Below are positions 1-9,518 of a stretch of 12,551 nucleotides of DNA, one piece after another. Under the pieces are notes generated by a model that saw only the letters and a list, made by a program, of their open reading frames with translations, ran no database searches and was not told the origin of the DNA. The stretch spans positions 1-12,551 of the forward strand of contig DYDC01000052.1 of NCBI GenBank assembly GCA_020718125.1, read 5' to 3'. Every line of letters begins with the position of its first letter. Positions within the stretch are counted from its first letter, which is position 1. The stretch comes from Methylacidiphilum sp. (lineage in GTDB: Bacteria; Verrucomicrobiota; Verrucomicrobiia; CAIQCK01). The translations under genes and the position numbers were made by a program.

Positions 1-29
1 AATGAGGCAATTCATATCGGAAACGAGAA

Positions 30-106
<77 letters not shown>

Positions 107-317
107 ACATCATGGCACCCTTGTTGAGCGCCCACTGAATGCGAATTCAATTAGCATCCGCCGCGGCGCGCCGTCAAACACCTTCTCGTGCGCACATCGT
201 GCCCGAAATGCAGTTGAAGGCGGCAGCGCACCCGCCCGTCCATGTGCCGCGCGGTGAAATGAATTGCAGCAGAAGGCGATTATGGTAGGTTCGGCGGCCA
301 GACAACATTCCTCGCAG

Positions 318-325
318 AGGAGGTG
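318..325 (+). promoter_or_regulatory. Shine-Dalgarno for the small lipoprotein gene
   Basis: AGGAGGTG is a near-perfect complement of the 16S 3' tail. It lies 7 nt before ATG 333 and 10 nt before ATG 336. It is one of the two clear ribosome-binding sites in the window, and it is the main reason to believe the 45-codon gene that follows is real. Confidence 0.8.
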
Positions 326-332
326 AACGCGG

Positions 333-470
333 ATGATGAAAACAAACCCGGTGTTGTGGATGCTGTTGGTGGTGATGGGCGTGCTGGTCGTCGGCTGTGA
401 TGAACCTTACACGGAGAAACGCGTAATCCGTGAAGGCCCCGTGATCGAACAGCGCGAAGTGGTGCGGTGA
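333..470 (+). CDS. small (45-aa) predicted lipoprotein
   Basis: This short gene encodes 45 residues beginning MMKTNPVLWMLLVVMG. It has a lysine in the n-region, a hydrophobic stretch at about residues 5-21, and a lipobox VVGC with Cys22 as the likely lipidated residue. The mature part is only about 24 residues, charged, and ends QREVVR. Such a product would be exported by Sec, lipidated by Lgt, cleaved by LspA and anchored in the inner or outer membrane. A strong AGGAGGTG site precedes it, and two adjacent ATG codons (333 and 336) are both possible starts. It lies 59 bp upstream of an exported FlgT_N-like protein, so the two may be co-transcribed across the hairpin between them. I do not recognise a family. 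The signal peptide, lipobox and ribosome-binding site together make it credible despite its length. Confidence 0.72.
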   Translation: MMKTNPVLWMLLVVMGVLVVGCDEPYTEKRVIREGPVIEQREVVR

Positions 471-479
471 TTTGATGTC

Positions 480-512
480 GTCGTGGCGGGCGCTGAACGC
501 GCCCGCCACGAC
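480..512 (+). other. 14-bp hairpin between lipoprotein and FlgT_N-like genes
   Basis: Positions 480-493 are perfectly complementary to 499-512 with a 5-nt loop (TGAAC). The stem is very GC-rich and begins GTCGTGGCGGGCG. No T-run follows on the plus strand and no A-run precedes it, so it is not a standard intrinsic terminator. It ends 17 nt before the next ATG. It could partially terminate, protect the 3' end of the short upstream message, or modulate translation of the downstream gene. The structure is seen; the role is inferred. Confidence 0.6.
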
Positions 513-529
513 TTCAACGGAGCACGACA

Positions 530-1690
530 ATGAGCGGAATTTTATTTTTGGTTTGGAGCCTCGCGATTGCCACTTGTGTCCAGGCGCAAGCCCCCGGCGG
601 TTTCCCGCCCCCAGGATCCATGGGACCACCGCCAGTCGCCGAGCAGGAGGTCATGGCCGAAGGCCGCGCCGCCGGCTCGGATCTGAAAGCGCGCGATGAG
701 GCAGTCAACCGCGCTCTCCGGGCCGCCATTGAGAAGGGTGTCGGCGCGCTGGTGAACTCGGAGACGATGACCCAGAATTTCCAGTTGCTGGACGATAGGA
801 TTTACTCCCAGGTCAAAGGCTATGTGAAGACCTACGACGTCGTCGCCGACAACAATGGTGAAGGCGGCATTTACCGGATCAAGGTCAAAGCCATCGTGGC
901 GCTGGGCGCGCTCCGCAAGGATATCCAGGCACTCAACATCATCAAAGCGCAGAAGAAGAACCCGCGCATCATGGTGCTCGGTGTTTCACGCATTGAGGCC
1001 ACGCAACTGGACAGCGCGATCCAGGTTCGCGACGTGCAAACCGCCTTGGAAATGAAGTTTTCGGACATGAACTTCCCGCTGACAAGCAAAGAGGCCGCGC
1101 AGGTCGCCAACGAGAAGGAATTGCAGGACATCGCGCGATGCGCCGCTCTGGGCCGGCGGTTTGACGCCGAGGTGGTCGTCACTTACGAAGCGATCGCCGG
1201 CCTACAGGAAGCCAGCGATGCCTACGGCATCAAGGTGTTCGCGATGAACGCCAACATCAACGCCAAGGCCATCAATACGGACAACGCGCGCATTATTTGT
1301 GTGGACCACGCCAGCGGGACCTCGCGCGGCCCTGGAATGCTGCCCACAGCACAAAAGGCCCTCGGCGAAACAGGGCTGAAGCTGGCCGAGAGCCTGGCCA
1401 ACAAGATCATCGAGAAGTGGCGCGGTGAGGTCTTTAACACGGTGGACGTGAAGGTCGTGATCAACAATATCAATTATGCCGGCCGCAATGCGGTAATGGA
1501 CTGGCTAAAGCAGCAGCGCGGCGTGGTCAATGCGAGTGAACGCATCTTCGCCAATAACGCCTTGGAGATCGAACTCACCGTCGAAGGCTCTGTGTGGGGC
1601 GATTTTGACCGCGTGGTGGATGCCTGCCCTGCCCCCAAGTTGACGATCACTACGCGCACGCCGAACCGCATAGACTGCGCGGTGCGGTAG
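530..1690 (+). CDS. exported FlgT_N/LPP20-like domain protein
   Basis: The protein has 386 residues. Residues 1-19 look like a type I signal peptide with a probable VQA|Q cleavage site, so the product is likely periplasmic or outer-membrane associated. A Pro/Gly-rich linker (about 21-37) follows. Residues about 40-125 match what I know of the FlgT N-terminal/LPP20-like domain: EGRAAGSDLKARDEAVNRAL, then a helix ending VGALVNS and the strand motif GYVKTYDVV. Residues about 145-300 (PRIMVLGVS, later FDAEVVVTYEA) resemble the CsgG/TolB-like middle part of such proteins. The C-terminal part (VDVKVVINNINYAGRN) is a further alpha/beta segment. In Vibrio, FlgT builds the flagellar H-ring, but this domain also occurs in bacteria without flagella, and no flagellar gene is visible here. 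ATG 530 has a weak GGAG seven nt upstream. The domain call is by eye and the function is unknown. Confidence 0.85.
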   Translation: MSGILFLVWSLAIATCVQAQAPGGFPPPGSMGPPPVAEQEVMAEGRAAGSDLKARDEAVNRALRAAIEKGVGALVNSETMTQNFQLLDDRIYSQVKGYVKTYDVVADNNGEGGIYRIKVKAIVALGALRKDIQALNIIKAQKKNPRIMVLGVSRIEATQLDSAIQVRDVQTALEMKFSDMNFPLTSKEAAQVANEKELQDIARCAALGRRFDAEVVVTYEAIAGLQEASDAYGIKVFAMNANINAKAINTDNARIICVDHASGTSRGPGMLPTAQKALGETGLKLAESLANKIIEKWRGEVFNTVDVKVVINNINYAGRNAVMDWLKQQRGVVNASERIFANNALEIELTVEGSVWGDFDRVVDACPAPKLTITTRTPNRIDCAVR

Positions 1691-1722
1691 CCCTCTCACA
1701 TCTCTTTCTGCCCGCCCTCGTC

Positions 1723-1761
1723 AAAAAAACGAGGCCCGAATCCTTTCGGACTCGGGCCTCG
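1723..1761 (-). terminator. intrinsic terminator of the 23S-5S unit
   Basis: On the minus strand the RNA forms a 14-bp stem. The outer arms CGAGGCCCGA and TCGGGCCTCG are continued by TCC/GGA around a GAAA tetraloop, and seven T residues follow. It starts a few bases after the 5S 3' end, which is the expected place for an rRNA operon terminator. On the plus strand the hairpin lacks a T-tract, so it should not stop transcripts arriving from the gene ending at 1690 as efficiently. Confidence 0.93.
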
Positions 1762-1766
1762 ATAGC

Positions 1767-1882
1767 CCCGGCAACGACCTACTCTCGCGCAAGCTATACA
1801 GGCACTACCATCGGCGAGGCAGCGTTTCACGGCCGTGTTCGGAATGGGAACGGGTGGGGCCACTGCTCCATGGTCACCGGGA
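1767..1882 (-). rRNA. rrf: 5S ribosomal RNA
   Basis: The minus strand shows the 5S signature. Its 5' end CCCGGTGACCATGGAGCAG runs into the conserved CCCGTTCCCATTCCGAACAC region, then GATGGTAGTG, then the closing strand GTTGCCGGGG. That last strand pairs with the 5' CCCGG. The length of about 116 nt is normal; the ends are set from the terminal helix and may be off by one or two bases. It follows 23S in the usual order and is followed at once by the terminator. Confidence 0.95.
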
Positions 1883-1913
1883 AAATTCTCAGTCTGTCAA
1901 AAGAACCCGCCGG

Positions 1914-1956
1914 GTTCCCTGAAAACGACATACAGGTAGAGGGACTACTTACGCTG
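1914..1956 (-). other. 3' arm of the pre-23S processing stem
   Basis: In the RNA this stretch lies just after 23S and is complementary to 5023-5069, just before 23S. The paired blocks are ACTTACGCTG with CAGCGTAAGT, and an 18-bp block including TACAGGTA/TACCTGTA and GAAAACGA/TCGTTTTC. Long stems enclosing 23S are the known substrate of RNase III-type processing. The pairing is seen directly; cleavage is inferred. Confidence 0.8.
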
Positions 1957-2005
1957 TTTTGAAATCCTTTTTCTCTCCCTGCCCGAGGGCGGGGAAAGGA
2001 AAAGC

Positions 2006-4979
<2,974 letters not shown>

Positions 4980-4992
4980 ACAAAGTTACCTC

Positions 4993-5012
4993 TCTCAGGC
5001 TCGCGCCTGAGA
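4993..5012 (-). other. 8-bp hairpin between processing stem and 23S
   Basis: TCTCAGGC and GCCTGAGA form a perfect 8-bp stem with a 4-nt loop. It lies in the pre-23S leader between the long processing stem and the mature 5' end of 23S, and is probably part of the precursor fold removed during maturation. Confidence 0.55.
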
Positions 5013-5022
5013 ATTGGTCACT

Positions 5023-5069
5023 CAGCGTAAGTTGTTGCCCTACTTACCTGTATATCGTTTTCAAAGAAC
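5023..5069 (-). promoter_or_regulatory. boxA and 5' arm of the pre-23S processing stem
   Basis: On the minus strand GTTCTTTGAAAAC (5057-5069) matches the boxA antitermination element found in bacterial rRNA spacers, recognised by the NusB-S10 (NusE) pair. The sequence after it, down to CTTACGCTG, is complementary to 1914-1956 on the far side of 23S. Antitermination signal and processing arm therefore overlap. Motif and complementarity are seen; factor binding is inferred from the family. Confidence 0.78.
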
Positions 5070-5139
5070 CCGACTCCCGGCGCTCGGCCGGGCACTACAT
5101 CAAAATTCATCCGGCGGCTCATTGCCGCTGGCCCAGAGA

Positions 5140-5216
5140 TGGTGGGCGTGACTGGGCTCGAACCAGTGACCTGCCGCTTATCAAGCGGCTGCTCTAACCA
5201 ACTGAGCTACACGCCC
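5140..5216 (-). tRNA. tRNA-Ile (GAT anticodon)
   Basis: The 77-nt minus-strand cloverleaf has acceptor arms GGGCGTG/CACGCCC, the D-arm GTAGCTCAGTTGG, and anticodon stem GCCGC/GCGGC around the loop TTGATAA, giving anticodon GAU. The T-arm contains GGTTCGAGCC. The discriminator is A and the CCA end is encoded. It is the standard isoleucine tRNA of 16S-23S spacers and lies 70 bp upstream of the boxA before 23S. Confidence 0.97.
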
Positions 5217-5238
5217 AGCAGAACACTGTCCAACCGGG

Positions 5239-5314
5239 TGGTGGAGGCAACCGGGCTTGAACCGGTGACCTTCTGGTTGCAAACCAGACGCTCTCCCAAC
5301 TGAGCTATGCCCCC
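5239..5314 (-). tRNA. tRNA-Ala (TGC anticodon)
   Basis: The 76-nt minus-strand cloverleaf has acceptor arms GGGGGCA/TGCCTCC with one G-U pair, anticodon stem CTGGT/ACCAG around a loop with TGC, and T-arm GGTTCAAGCC. CCA is encoded. In transcription order it comes first, before tRNA-Ile, the reverse of the more common Ile-Ala order. Where 16S rRNA would be expected next to it, there is only leader and promoter sequence. Confidence 0.97.
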
Positions 5315-5397
5315 GGGAGTCCGAGTTCATCACCACCGTGGTCACTGGCTGCCCGCCGCTGCGGGGCGAGCCATCCGCCACCAAAACCATCATCTCT

Positions 5398-5430
5398 GGA
5401 AAGAACAAGGCCGACGTTTCTTCATCGGCC
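5398..5430 (-). promoter_or_regulatory. boxB-boxA-like rRNA leader element
   Basis: Read on the minus strand, a short hairpin (GGCCGA/TCGGCC, 5409-5430) is followed after one base by TGTTCTTTCC (5398-5407), a close match to boxA. The order boxB hairpin then boxA is that of rRNA operon leaders. It lies between the promoter and tRNA-Ala, where it would load the rRNA antitermination complex. Assignment is by motif and position. Confidence 0.6.
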
Positions 5431-5497
5431 TCGAATCACAGACGCGCAAGCGCGCCATGCTGTTTACGTCGCGCTCATGCGTCTGAAATCGGAGGCC
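5427..5497 (-). other. long leader hairpin upstream of tRNA-Ala
   Basis: GGCCTC (5427-5432) pairs with GAGGCC (5492-5497), and CAGACGC (5439-5445) pairs with GCGTCTG (5479-5485), with an internal loop between them and about 33 nt in the apical part. The outer arm competes with the adjacent boxB-like hairpin. In a normal rRNA operon the leader contributes one arm of the 16S processing stem; no 16S is here for that. The rest of the 377-bp space 5315-5691 holds the promoters described separately and no gene that I can see. Confidence 0.5.
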
Positions 5498-5550
5498 GGT
5501 TGTCAGTCATCGTTTCACCCGCGGCTTATCTTCTACCGCGAGCGCGCTGG

Positions 5551-5606
5551 ACTATAGTGATTTTCGTTTTTGTGTCAACATCCGAAATGAAATTTTTCAA
5601 AAAATC
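5551..5606 (-). promoter_or_regulatory. rRNA-type promoter with UP-like element
   Basis: On the minus strand there is a perfect -35 TTGACA (5573-5578), a 16-bp spacer and -10 TATAGT (5551-5556). Immediately upstream of the -35, 5585-5606 is almost all A/T in an otherwise GC-rich region, as expected of an UP element bound by the RNA polymerase alpha subunit. Downstream of the -10 the discriminator is GC-rich (CCAGCGCGC), typical of stringently controlled rRNA promoters. The predicted start near 5544 is about 230 bp upstream of tRNA-Ala. This is strong evidence that the tRNA-23S-5S unit is transcribed by itself. Confidence 0.85.
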
Positions 5607-5650
5607 TCGTCGCCATCCCGCGTCGGCCGCCACAACCGTCGCCGCCCACG

Positions 5651-5678
5651 TTGACTTGCGCCTGCGCGGTGCTGTATC
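5651..5678 (+). promoter_or_regulatory. possible promoter of the HIT-phoH operon
   Basis: TTGACT (5651-5656) is followed after 16 bp by TGTATC (5673-5678), a weak -10. The predicted start near 5685 would leave a leader of only about 7 nt before ATG 5692. That agrees with the lack of any Shine-Dalgarno there. The -35 is good and the -10 poor, so this is tentative. Confidence 0.35.
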
Positions 5679-5691
5679 GTCCTCCCACCTT

Positions 5692-6183
5692 ATGGAACGA
5701 CTTTGGGCGCCGTGGCGGATGCAATACGTCCAGACGGCCGGCAAAACCGGTGAAACCTGCATTTTCTGCGCGAAACCGCAGGCGGGCGACGATGAGAAGA
5801 ATCTCGTCCTTCTCCGCGACAAGACATGCTTCGCGCTGATGAACCTTTTCCCATACAACGCCGGCCATCTCATGGTCGCCCCCTACAAACACACCGGCGA
5901 ACTGGACGACCTCGGCGAAACCGAACTGGCCGACCTCATGCTCCTGACCCGCCGTTGCCGCGGACTGCTGGCCGCCGTCCTGAAACCCGGAGGTTTCAAC
6001 ATCGGCCTCAACCTCGGTCGCACCGCTGGCGCGGGTATTGAGGAACACCTCCACGTTCACATCGTCCCGCGCTGGAACGGCGACGCCAACTTTATGCCAG
6101 TGCTCGGAGAGACCCGCGTGATTCCTGATGCGCTTGAGCCGATGTATCGCCGCCTCAAGGCCGGCATCGCCTCGCTCGCCTGA
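5692..6183 (+). CDS. HIT-family nucleotide hydrolase/phosphorylase
   Basis: The protein has 163 residues and begins MERLWAPWRMQYV, a start shared by bacterial HIT proteins of the Ap4A phosphorylase/hydrolase group. Cys23 and Cys26 (CIFC) are the usual N-terminal zinc pair. The histidine triad is HLHVHIV with His119, His121 and His123; the last is the expected nucleophile for the AMP-histidine intermediate. Family members split dinucleoside polyphosphates or nucleoside phosphoramidates in the cytoplasm; the exact substrate cannot be read from sequence. The frame is open further upstream to 5338, but the family start is ATG 5692, and the upstream part would overlap the rRNA promoter. No Shine-Dalgarno is seen. 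It is first in a tight operon, 15 bp before phoH. Confidence 0.93.
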   Translation: MERLWAPWRMQYVQTAGKTGETCIFCAKPQAGDDEKNLVLLRDKTCFALMNLFPYNAGHLMVAPYKHTGELDDLGETELADLMLLTRRCRGLLAAVLKPGGFNIGLNLGRTAGAGIEEHLHVHIVPRWNGDANFMPVLGETRVIPDALEPMYRRLKAGIASLA

Positions 6184-6198
6184 TTGTTCCCCTGCCCC

Positions 6199-7191
6199 AT
6201 GGCCAGCCATCTTCTCCAATTCGACGACCCGCGCGAACTGCTCGCGCTCTACCTCGACGATCCGCGCAACCTCCAGCGTGTCGAGGAGACGCTCGGTGTC
6301 CACTGCGTCGCCCGCGACAACTGGCTCAAGATCGAGGGCGAGGAGAAGAAGATCGAGCAGGCGCTCCATCTTTTCGAGGAACTGCGCGACGCCCGCGAGA
6401 ACGGCGTCCAGATCCGCCGCCACGAGTTCAACTACGCCCTCCAGTCCGTCGCCCGCAACGGCGCCGCCGACCTGCGCAAGATGTTCTCCAGCAAGATCGG
6501 CGTCTCGCCCCGCAAGCGGCCCATCGCGCCGAAGACCCTTGGCCAGCAGCAATACGTCGAGGCCATCCGCGGCAACGACATCGCCTTCGGCATCGGCCCG
6601 GCCGGCACGGGCAAGACCTACCTCGCGATGGCGATGGCGGTCTCGGCGTTGCAGGAGGAGCGTGTCTCGCGCATCATCCTGGCCCGCCCGGCCGTCGAGG
6701 CCGGCGAATCGCTCGGCTTCCTGCCTGGCACGTTCGAGGAGAAGGTCACGCCTTATTTGCGTCCGCTCTACGATGCGCTCTACGACATGATGCCGGTGGA
6801 CGAGATCCAGCGGCAGATGGAACGCGGCGTCATCGAGATCGCGCCGCTGGCGTTCATGCGCGGGCGCACGCTGAATCATTCCTTTGTCATCCTCGACGAG
6901 GCGCAGAACTCGACCGCGGAGCAGATGTTCATGTTCCTCACGCGCCTCGGCTTTGACTCGAAGTGTGTTGTCACCGGCGACATCACGCAAGTGGATCTGC
7001 CCACGCACAAACGCTCCGGCTTGATCGAAGTGCGGGACGTCCTTCGCGGTGTTGGCGGTATTGCGTTCGTTTACCTGACCGAGAAAGACGTCGTGCGGCA
7101 CGAACTGGTGCAGCAGATCATCAAGCGTTACGACGAATTCCGCGCCAAGCGCGGCCCCGCCACCAACGGCGGCAAGCCGTCACCACCATGA
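6199..7191 (+). CDS. phoH: PhoH-family ATPase
   Basis: The product has 330 residues. Residues 1-85 form the KH-like N-terminal region typical of PhoH (QFDDPRELLALYL at the start). The ATPase domain follows, with Walker A GPAGTGKT at 133-140, Walker B ILDEAQN with Asp233-Glu234, the sensor motif VVTGDITQVDLP and the family motif RPAVEAGESLGFLPG. PhoH proteins are cytoplasmic ATPases linked to RNA metabolism and often encoded next to ybeY, as here. A TTG at 6184 would add five residues, but ATG 6199 gives the normal PhoH start; no Shine-Dalgarno is visible for either. The stop codon overlaps the pgpH start in the sequence ATGA, which suggests translational coupling. Residues after about 320 are a Pro/Gly-rich tail. 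Confidence 0.95.
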   Translation: MASHLLQFDDPRELLALYLDDPRNLQRVEETLGVHCVARDNWLKIEGEEKKIEQALHLFEELRDARENGVQIRRHEFNYALQSVARNGAADLRKMFSSKIGVSPRKRPIAPKTLGQQQYVEAIRGNDIAFGIGPAGTGKTYLAMAMAVSALQEERVSRIILARPAVEAGESLGFLPGTFEEKVTPYLRPLYDALYDMMPVDEIQRQMERGVIEIAPLAFMRGRTLNHSFVILDEAQNSTAEQMFMFLTRLGFDSKCVVTGDITQVDLPTHKRSGLIEVRDVLRGVGGIAFVYLTEKDVVRHELVQQIIKRYDEFRAKRGPATNGGKPSPP

Positions 7192-9518
7192 GCACGCCGC
7201 TGCCAACCCCCGTGCCGCCCCTGGTGCCATCGCCCGGCAGCCGGCGTTCGTGGCTTACCCGCTGGCACCTTGGCCGCGCGGCGCTGTTCATCTGCGTGCT
7301 TGCGTCATTGGTCGGCCTGTTTGCCATTGGTGATCTCAGCGGCCTGGTAGATCTCACAGTGGGCCAGCGGTCGCCGCGCACGGTTACGTCCACCATCGAG
7401 TTCGACTTCGAGGACGGGCCGGCCACCGCGTCAGAACGCGAACGCGCCGCCACAACCGTGCCCGCCGTCTGGCAGCAAAGCCTCGACGGCTTCGACGCAA
7501 GTTGGCAGCGCATCAGCCGCCTTTTCGACCGGCTCACCACGGGCAGCATGGAGGACGCCATCGAACGCTGGAACGAAAGTTCCCGCTACGCCCTCAGCGC
7601 GGACGAGGCAAAGGCTCTCGCCCGTTTCGCGACCAGCAAACGCACACGACTGGCCGAAGCCAATCGGATCCTCCGCGAGATTGCCGCCACAGGCATCGTG
7701 GCTGACCGGACGGTGGTGGAAGCGATCCTGGGCGGCGAGGCGGGCGCCATCGCCATTGAGCCGGGAAGCCGCACCGCCACCGTCGCGGACATTTTGACGC
7801 CAACAGAAGCGGTTGCGGCCTTTGAGAAACAGTTCCTGACAGCGTCGTCCGAAATCGCGACCACACACAAGGCTTGGCGACAGCTCGCTGCTGATGCGCT
7901 TCAATCCAACCTGCGCCATGACCGCGCGGAGACCATGCGCCGCAAGCAGGCTCGTCGCGACCAGATCCCCCCCGTGTTTCGCCATGTCCGCATCGGCCAG
8001 CCCATCGTCTATCAGGGTCAGGAGGTCACGCCCGACGCACTCGTCCTGCTCCGCGCCTACAACGCCGAGATGATCCGCCAGCGCACGGCCGAGGCCCGCC
8101 GCATGGAACGCTACGGCCAGGGTTTCCTGCTCTTCATCGTGCTTATCGCGAGCTGCGGCTATCTCTGGAGCAACCATCCGCAAATGCTGCGCAGCATCAG
8201 CCAATTGCTCCTGCTGATCCTGCTGGGCCTGTTCAACCTCGCGCTGGCCAAGGGCATCATGGTTTTCTCCAGCCGCACCGAACTGGTCCCCTTCGCCATC
8301 GCCCAGTTCGCCATCCCACTCGCTGTCGCGCCGGCCCTCGCCGGCGTGCTGCTCCAGCCGGGACTGGGCGTGTTCCTGGCGGTGTTTGTCAGCGTCATGA
8401 CCGCGCTCCTGGCGGGCAACAGCTTCCCCCTGCTGATCACCGGCCTGGTCAGCGGCTTCGTCGGCGTCTATTTCACCCAGCACATGCGCCGGCGCTCGCG
8501 CCTCGTGCGTGCGGGCCTGGCCATTGCCGGGGCGGAACTGGTCTGCATCGCCTCCCTCGCCGCCATGACCCATACCGGCGCCGACACGCTCGGTTCGCAG
8601 GTGACTGCCGGCGCCATCAACGCCGTCGTCACCATCTTCCTCGCCAGCGGCCTGCTGCCCGTCTGCGAATACGTCTTCGGCATCACCACCGACATGCGGC
8701 TGCTGGAACTGGCCGACCTCAACCACCCGCTCCTGCGCAAACTCTGTCTCGACGCGCCCGGCACCTATCATCACAGCCTCGTCGTTGCCAGCCTCGCCGA
8801 GAACGCCGCCGAGGCCGTCGGCGCCAATCCCGTCCTCGCCCGCGTCGCCTCCTACTATCACGACATCGGCAAGGCCCTGAAACCGCAGTTCTTCACCGAG
8901 AACCAGACGCCCGGCCTCAACCCGCACGACCCGCTGCCGCCGGGCGAGAGTTTCCGCATCCTCGCCGACCATATCGAAACTGGCGAGGAACTCGCCCGCA
9001 AGCATCGCCTCAGCCCGCCCATCATTGACGTCATCCGCCAGCACCACGGCACCACGCTCGCCCGCGCCTTCTTCCACAAAGCCCGCGAACAGGCCAAAGC
9101 CGCCGCGACCGTCGTCCGGCCCATCAACCGCGCCGCACAGGCCACCACCGTCCTGCTCCCGCGCGAAGACGACTTCCGCTACGCCGGCCCGAAACCCAAC
9201 TCCAAGGAATCCGCCATCGTCAGCCTCGCCGACGCGGTCGAGAGCGCCAGCCGCTCCCTCCGCGAACTGACCCCCGACAGCGTCCGCGCCCTCGTCACCG
9301 ATATCATCAACCGCCGGTTCGAGGACGGCCAACTCAACGAAGCCGACCTCACCATCCAGCAACTCCACGTCATCGCCGGGCGTTTTGCCCAGACCGTGCT
9401 CGGCATGCACCACACCCGCGTCGCCTACCCCCAGGATGAAGGCCAAGCCACCCCTCGTGCAGATCAGCCTCAGCAATCGCCAGCGCCACCTGCGGATAAA
9501 CAGAGCCGCACTGCTTAG
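7188..9518 (+). CDS. pgpH: PgpH-like 7TM HD-domain phosphodiesterase
   Basis: The protein has 776 residues: a Pro-rich cytoplasmic N-terminus, a membrane segment at about 31-48, an extracytoplasmic 7TMR-HDED-type domain (about 50-300), a bundle of membrane helices from about 310 to 500, and a cytoplasmic HD domain. The metal ligands are visible: His529 (TYHHS), His558-Asp559 (YYHDIGK), His595 (DHIE), His619-His620 (QHHGT) and Asp682 (LADAVES). The motif DFRYAGPKP precedes the last ligand. PgpH-type enzymes hydrolyse cyclic di-AMP to pApA, so this is a likely c-di-AMP phosphodiesterase; no diadenylate cyclase lies in the window. Between His620 and Asp682 it is roughly 20 residues longer than I expect. 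ATG 7188 overlaps the phoH stop by 4 bp. The last 25 or so residues are a Pro/Gln-rich tail overlapping ybeY by 83 bp. Confidence 0.93.
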   Translation: MSTPLPTPVPPLVPSPGSRRSWLTRWHLGRAALFICVLASLVGLFAIGDLSGLVDLTVGQRSPRTVTSTIEFDFEDGPATASERERAATTVPAVWQQSLDGFDASWQRISRLFDRLTTGSMEDAIERWNESSRYALSADEAKALARFATSKRTRLAEANRILREIAATGIVADRTVVEAILGGEAGAIAIEPGSRTATVADILTPTEAVAAFEKQFLTASSEIATTHKAWRQLAADALQSNLRHDRAETMRRKQARRDQIPPVFRHVRIGQPIVYQGQEVTPDALVLLRAYNAEMIRQRTAEARRMERYGQGFLLFIVLIASCGYLWSNHPQMLRSISQLLLLILLGLFNLALAKGIMVFSSRTELVPFAIAQFAIPLAVAPALAGVLLQPGLGVFLAVFVSVMTALLAGNSFPLLITGLVSGFVGVYFTQHMRRRSRLVRAGLAIAGAELVCIASLAAMTHTGADTLGSQVTAGAINAVVTIFLASGLLPVCEYVFGITTDMRLLELADLNHPLLRKLCLDAPGTYHHSLVVASLAENAAEAVGANPVLARVASYYHDIGKALKPQFFTENQTPGLNPHDPLPPGESFRILADHIETGEELARKHRLSPPIIDVIRQHHGTTLARAFFHKAREQAKAAATVVRPINRAAQATTVLLPREDDFRYAGPKPNSKESAIVSLADAVESASRSLRELTPDSVRALVTDIINRRFEDGQLNEADLTIQQLHVIAGRFAQTVLGMHHTRVAYPQDEGQATPRADQPQQSPAPPADKQSRTA

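Noticed and set aside
264..286. Promoter for the small lipoprotein gene (TTGCAG and TATGGT)
   Set aside because: The spacer is only 11 bp and the -10 is poor; no better pair was found in 107-332.
480..512. Intrinsic terminator after the small lipoprotein gene
   Set aside because: The stem is strong, but no T-tract follows on either strand, so it is listed only as a hairpin of unknown role.
5575..7101. 508-codon open frame on the minus strand
   Set aside because: It runs antisense to the HIT and phoH genes, whose proteins have complete family motifs, and its own translation is repetitive and rich in Ala, Glu, Arg and Val without a recognisable domain. It also spans the rRNA promoter. This is a typical antisense frame in GC-rich DNA.
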